Shown here: piece by piece, positions 32,522-34,349 of the stretch
How positions within the stretch are numbered: position 1 is the stretch's first letter
Layout: every line of letters begins with the position of its first letter
From: an uncultured Caryophanales bacterium
GTDB taxonomy: Bacteria > Bacillota_I > Bacilli_A > RFN20 > CAG-288
Length of the DNA: 34,349 bases
Assembly: GCA_937896065.1 (NCBI GenBank)
Contig: CALBLI010000022.1
Coordinates: 1 to 34,349 of the forward strand
Direction of reading: 5' to 3'
Notes under the pieces: model-generated
Told to the model about the DNA's origin: nothing
Database searches by the model: none
What the model saw: the letters and a program-made list of their open reading frames with translations, nothing else
Position numbers and translations under genes: made by a program

Positions 32522-33703
32522 ATGTCATTTTTAACTTCACTTGCCATTATTTTTTTATCGGCATTATTGCTCGGAAGTCTATTTCGTAAAATTAAACTCC
32601 CACCGCTCATAGGGATGTTGCTTGTCGGAATAGTGCTTAGTCCGCATATTCTGAATCTTATTTCGCCGGGAATTCTTAATATTTCAAGTGATTTAAGGCA
32701 ATTTGCTTTGATAATTATACTGACCCGTGCAGGCTTATCGTTGAAAATTGGTGATCTTAAAAAAGTAGGCAGACCCGCAATTTTGCTCTGCTTTTTGCCT
32801 GCAACGTTTGAAATAGTCGGTTACATTGCGTTCGCTCCGCTTTTTTTGAAATTATCGATACAAGAAAGTGCACTAATGGGTGCAGTAATGGCGGCAGTAT
32901 CGCCAGCAGTTGTGGTCCCTCGTATGTTAAAACTTAAAGAAGAAGGTTACGGGACAAACAAAGGTATTCCACAGATGATAACGGCTGGTGCATCGTGTGA
33001 CGATGTTTTCGTAATAGTTTTATTTACGGCACTGCTTACTACTGTTGGAATCGGTGGCTTTGACTTTAACGTGATATGGCAAATCCCTGTATCTATCGTT
33101 TTGGGTATAATCTTTGGTGTGTTCTGCGGCTATGTATTCTCAGTGTTTTTCAAATACTTCAAAGTGCGCGACACTGTAAAAATCATAATTTTATTAAGCG
33201 TTTCATTTCTTTTTGTTGCACTTGAAAACTTAATAAAGAAGTATGTTCCTTTTTCGGGACTTCTTGCAGTAATTTCTCTTGGAATTATGTTCAATATGAA
33301 GTCAGAAGAAAGGGCAAGCAGACTATCGATCAGATATGAAAAACTGTGGGTTTTTGCCGAAATAATTTTGTTCGTGCTTGTTGGTGCAGAAGTTGATGTT
33401 TCCCATGTTCTTTCTGACGGCGGCAGTGCAATCGCAGTTCTTCTTTGTGCGTTAGTATTCAGAATAATTGGCGTTTTTATGTGCCTTATAAAAACACCAC
33501 TCAATTTCAAAGAAAGACTGTTTTGTGCAATTGCATACATTCCGAAAGCAACGGTTCAAGCGGCAATAGGTGCAATTCCTCTTTCGAAAGGACTTGAGTG
33601 TGGTCAATTGATTTTGACATGTGCCGTTTTAGCGATACTTATTACAGCACCGCTCGGAGCGATTGCAACCGATTTATCATATAAAAAACTGCTTACTAGA
33701 TAA
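32522..33703 (+). CDS. CPA-type cation/proton antiporter under fluoride control
   Basis: This 393-residue membrane protein of the Na+/H+ exchanger superfamily has about 11-12 helices. Features are the N-terminal KLPPLIGMLLVGIVLSPHIL, LTRAGLSLKIGDL, the helix MGAVMAAVSPAVVVPRML and the paired acidic residues in ASCDDVFVIVLF typical of the exchange site. No regulatory RCK/TrkA domain is attached. AAGGAG precedes the start at proper spacing. Because a fluoride riboswitch controls it, it probably helps remove fluoride or restore ion balance in fluoride stress; CPA-type antiporters are among the genes repeatedly seen behind this riboswitch. The gene uses many more G/C-ending codons than its neighbours, pointing to transfer from another lineage. 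Confidence 0.92.
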   Translation: MSFLTSLAIIFLSALLLGSLFRKIKLPPLIGMLLVGIVLSPHILNLISPGILNISSDLRQFALIIILTRAGLSLKIGDLKKVGRPAILLCFLPATFEIVGYIAFAPLFLKLSIQESALMGAVMAAVSPAVVVPRMLKLKEEGYGTNKGIPQMITAGASCDDVFVIVLFTALLTTVGIGGFDFNVIWQIPVSIVLGIIFGVFCGYVFSVFFKYFKVRDTVKIIILLSVSFLFVALENLIKKYVPFSGLLAVISLGIMFNMKSEERASRLSIRYEKLWVFAEIILFVLVGAEVDVSHVLSDGGSAIAVLLCALVFRIIGVFMCLIKTPLNFKERLFCAIAYIPKATVQAAIGAIPLSKGLECGQLILTCAVLAILITAPLGAIATDLSYKKLLTR

Positions 33704-33706
33704 ATT

Positions 33707-33771
33707 TACCTTCCAATGCTCCATTATAAGAAGTAATAGGTTTGATACCAATTATGTCAGAGCTTTTTCTT
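33707..33771 (+). repeat. Degenerate copy of tRNA-Trp 3' end plus terminator
   Basis: This stretch resembles 31041-31104: partial match to the tRNA acceptor end, then CCATTATA and AGGTTTGATACCAATTATGTCAGAGC with a T-tract, against the terminator at 31073-31103. The stem still pairs in part, so it may end the antiporter transcript. It could be the far end of an insertion at tRNA-Trp. Confidence 0.6.
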
Positions 33772-33805
33772 TCATTATGAATTTATTTTTTAAGTTTTAA
33801 GACAC

Positions 33806-33840
33806 AAAAAAGCAAAGAATGTGTTTGTCTTTGCTTTTTT
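33806..33840. terminator. Bidirectional terminator after the antiporter
   Basis: AAAAAAGCAAAGA (33806-33818) pairs fully with TCTTTGCTTTTTT (33828-33840), loop of nine bases, giving T-tracts on both strands. Confidence 0.8.
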
Positions 33841-33856
33841 AAATAAATTTACGTAA

Positions 33857-34021
33857 GCGTCAACAGCATCAAAGTTATTGAGCATACAAGCTATTTCTCA
33901 AATTGATAGTATAAACATCTATTTTTATAATATTCTTTTGAAGAAGTTAGCTAGTTTATACAATAAAACAAATCTCAAATTATTGATAAAATTAATTGAA
34001 AAGGAGTATGAAAATGAATAG
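33857..34021 (+). pseudogene. Possible 3' remnant of an AbiEi-type antitoxin
   Basis: An open frame of 54 codons without its own start ends in SLYNKTNLKLLIKLIEKEYE and then stops at 34019-34021, overlapping the next start codon by eight bases. Such overlap is what an AbiEi antitoxin gene would have with its AbiEii partner. The sequence itself is too short to confirm the family. Confidence 0.3.
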
Positions 34022-34255
34022 TGCACTCAAGATGATGCTTTCAAGATACAATTTTCAAAATAATCAAGACAAACAAAATGCTGTAAAAGAAATCATACAA
34101 GAAATTGCATAAGCAAGGCTTCCATGTGGTAATTTCTTTAAAAAATCTGCAATTATTGAAACGCATGTTTAATGATTTACTATAATTCAAATAGATTCAG
34201 TGAATATCTTGATTTCGCTTTGCTAAAAATAGATATATGTATGTATTTTTAAAGA
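34014..34255 (+). pseudogene. Decayed AbiEii-type nucleotidyltransferase toxin
   Basis: The start at 34014 follows AAGGAG and reads MNSALKMMLSRYNF to AVKEIIQEIA before a TAA at 34110-34112. The family start (a short helix, then K-E-I-x-Q-E-I-A-L-x-G-L) is recognisable. Beyond the stop, other frames give GNFFKKSAI (family: FFEKAAFYGGTALR) and NRFSEYLDFALLK (family: DRFSEDLDFSL, which holds the catalytic Asp). Several stops and the loss of the GGTALR segment show it is broken. AbiEii toxins are nucleotidyltransferases of type IV toxin-antitoxin and phage-defence systems. The rest of the window to 34349 shows no gene. Confidence 0.65.
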
Positions 34256-34349
34256 TAGAAATTAAACAAAATATTTAAACAAACTAAAATGATGATATTC
34301 AACAAATTAAATTATATTGTAATATAAAGTTTTAACTTTTGTATCTAAT

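Noticed and set aside
1..34349. Mycoplasma-type code (TGA read as Trp)
   Set aside because: TGA ends malF (at the ATGA overlap) and the MATE gene, tryptophans are TGG, and only a CCA-anticodon tRNA-Trp is seen. The standard bacterial code fits.
1..34349. CRISPR array or prophage
   Set aside because: I saw no regularly spaced direct repeats and no phage structural or integrase genes.

Overview
The window is low-GC bacterial DNA. It uses the standard bacterial code: TGA ends malF and the MATE gene, Trp is TGG, and the tRNA-Trp has a CCA anticodon. Gene content (CUT1 sugar transport, lipoproteins with short lipoboxes, AGGAGG ribosome binding sites, CcpA-type cre box, TypA, YqeY, MreB) suggests a low-GC Firmicute, probably a host-associated Bacilli/Erysipelotrichia-like lineage. 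This placement is inference from gene content and composition only.

Layout. (1) 1-590: 5' part of an RluA-type pseudouridine synthase (minus), then a promoter, tRNA-Val(CAC), tRNA-Thr(TGT) and a terminator. (2) 771-15370: a ten-gene minus-strand maltodextrin/alpha-glucan operon. In transcription order: binding lipoprotein (malE), two permeases (malF, malG), a GH13 lipoprotein, an oversized ATPase (msmX/ugpC type with about 450 extra residues), two unknown lipoproteins, a type I pullulanase lipoprotein, 4-alpha-glucanotransferase (malQ) and a HAD phosphatase. The promoter (TTGCAT-17-TATACT) has a near-consensus cre box over its -35. A strong hairpin lies between malE and malF, and a perfect hairpin terminator ends the operon. 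Surface pullulanase and GH13 would debranch and trim glucan, the ABC importer would take up the oligosaccharides, and MalQ would rearrange them inside. (3) 15690-19207: an AraC regulator (minus), divergent from a MATE-acetyltransferase-flavin reductase operon. (4) 19442-26179: an unknown membrane protein, a flavodoxin-like Fe-S flavoprotein, an rRNA m5C methyltransferase (minus), a small unknown protein, pyrimidine-nucleoside phosphorylase and an ABC-F ATPase. (5) 26419-27162: decayed or slippage-dependent secreted and lipoprotein genes. (6) 27202-31103: typA, a zinc-ribbon membrane protein, a divergent mreB paralogue, yqeY and tRNA-Trp with its promoter and terminator. (7) 31104-34349: an accessory region with a decayed IS481/IS3-like transposase, a fluoride riboswitch controlling a cation/proton antiporter of different base composition, a degenerate copy of the tRNA-Trp 3' end plus terminator, and remnants of an AbiE-type toxin-antitoxin pair.

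Most notable: the fluoride riboswitch-antiporter island next to tRNA-Trp, the ABC ATPase with a long coiled-coil extension, the cre-overlapped operon promoter, two genes whose -10 boxes place the transcript start at the start codon (leaderless mRNA), and a dispersed intergenic repeat on both sides of the MATE operon. I found no CRISPR array, prophage or complete new defence system.
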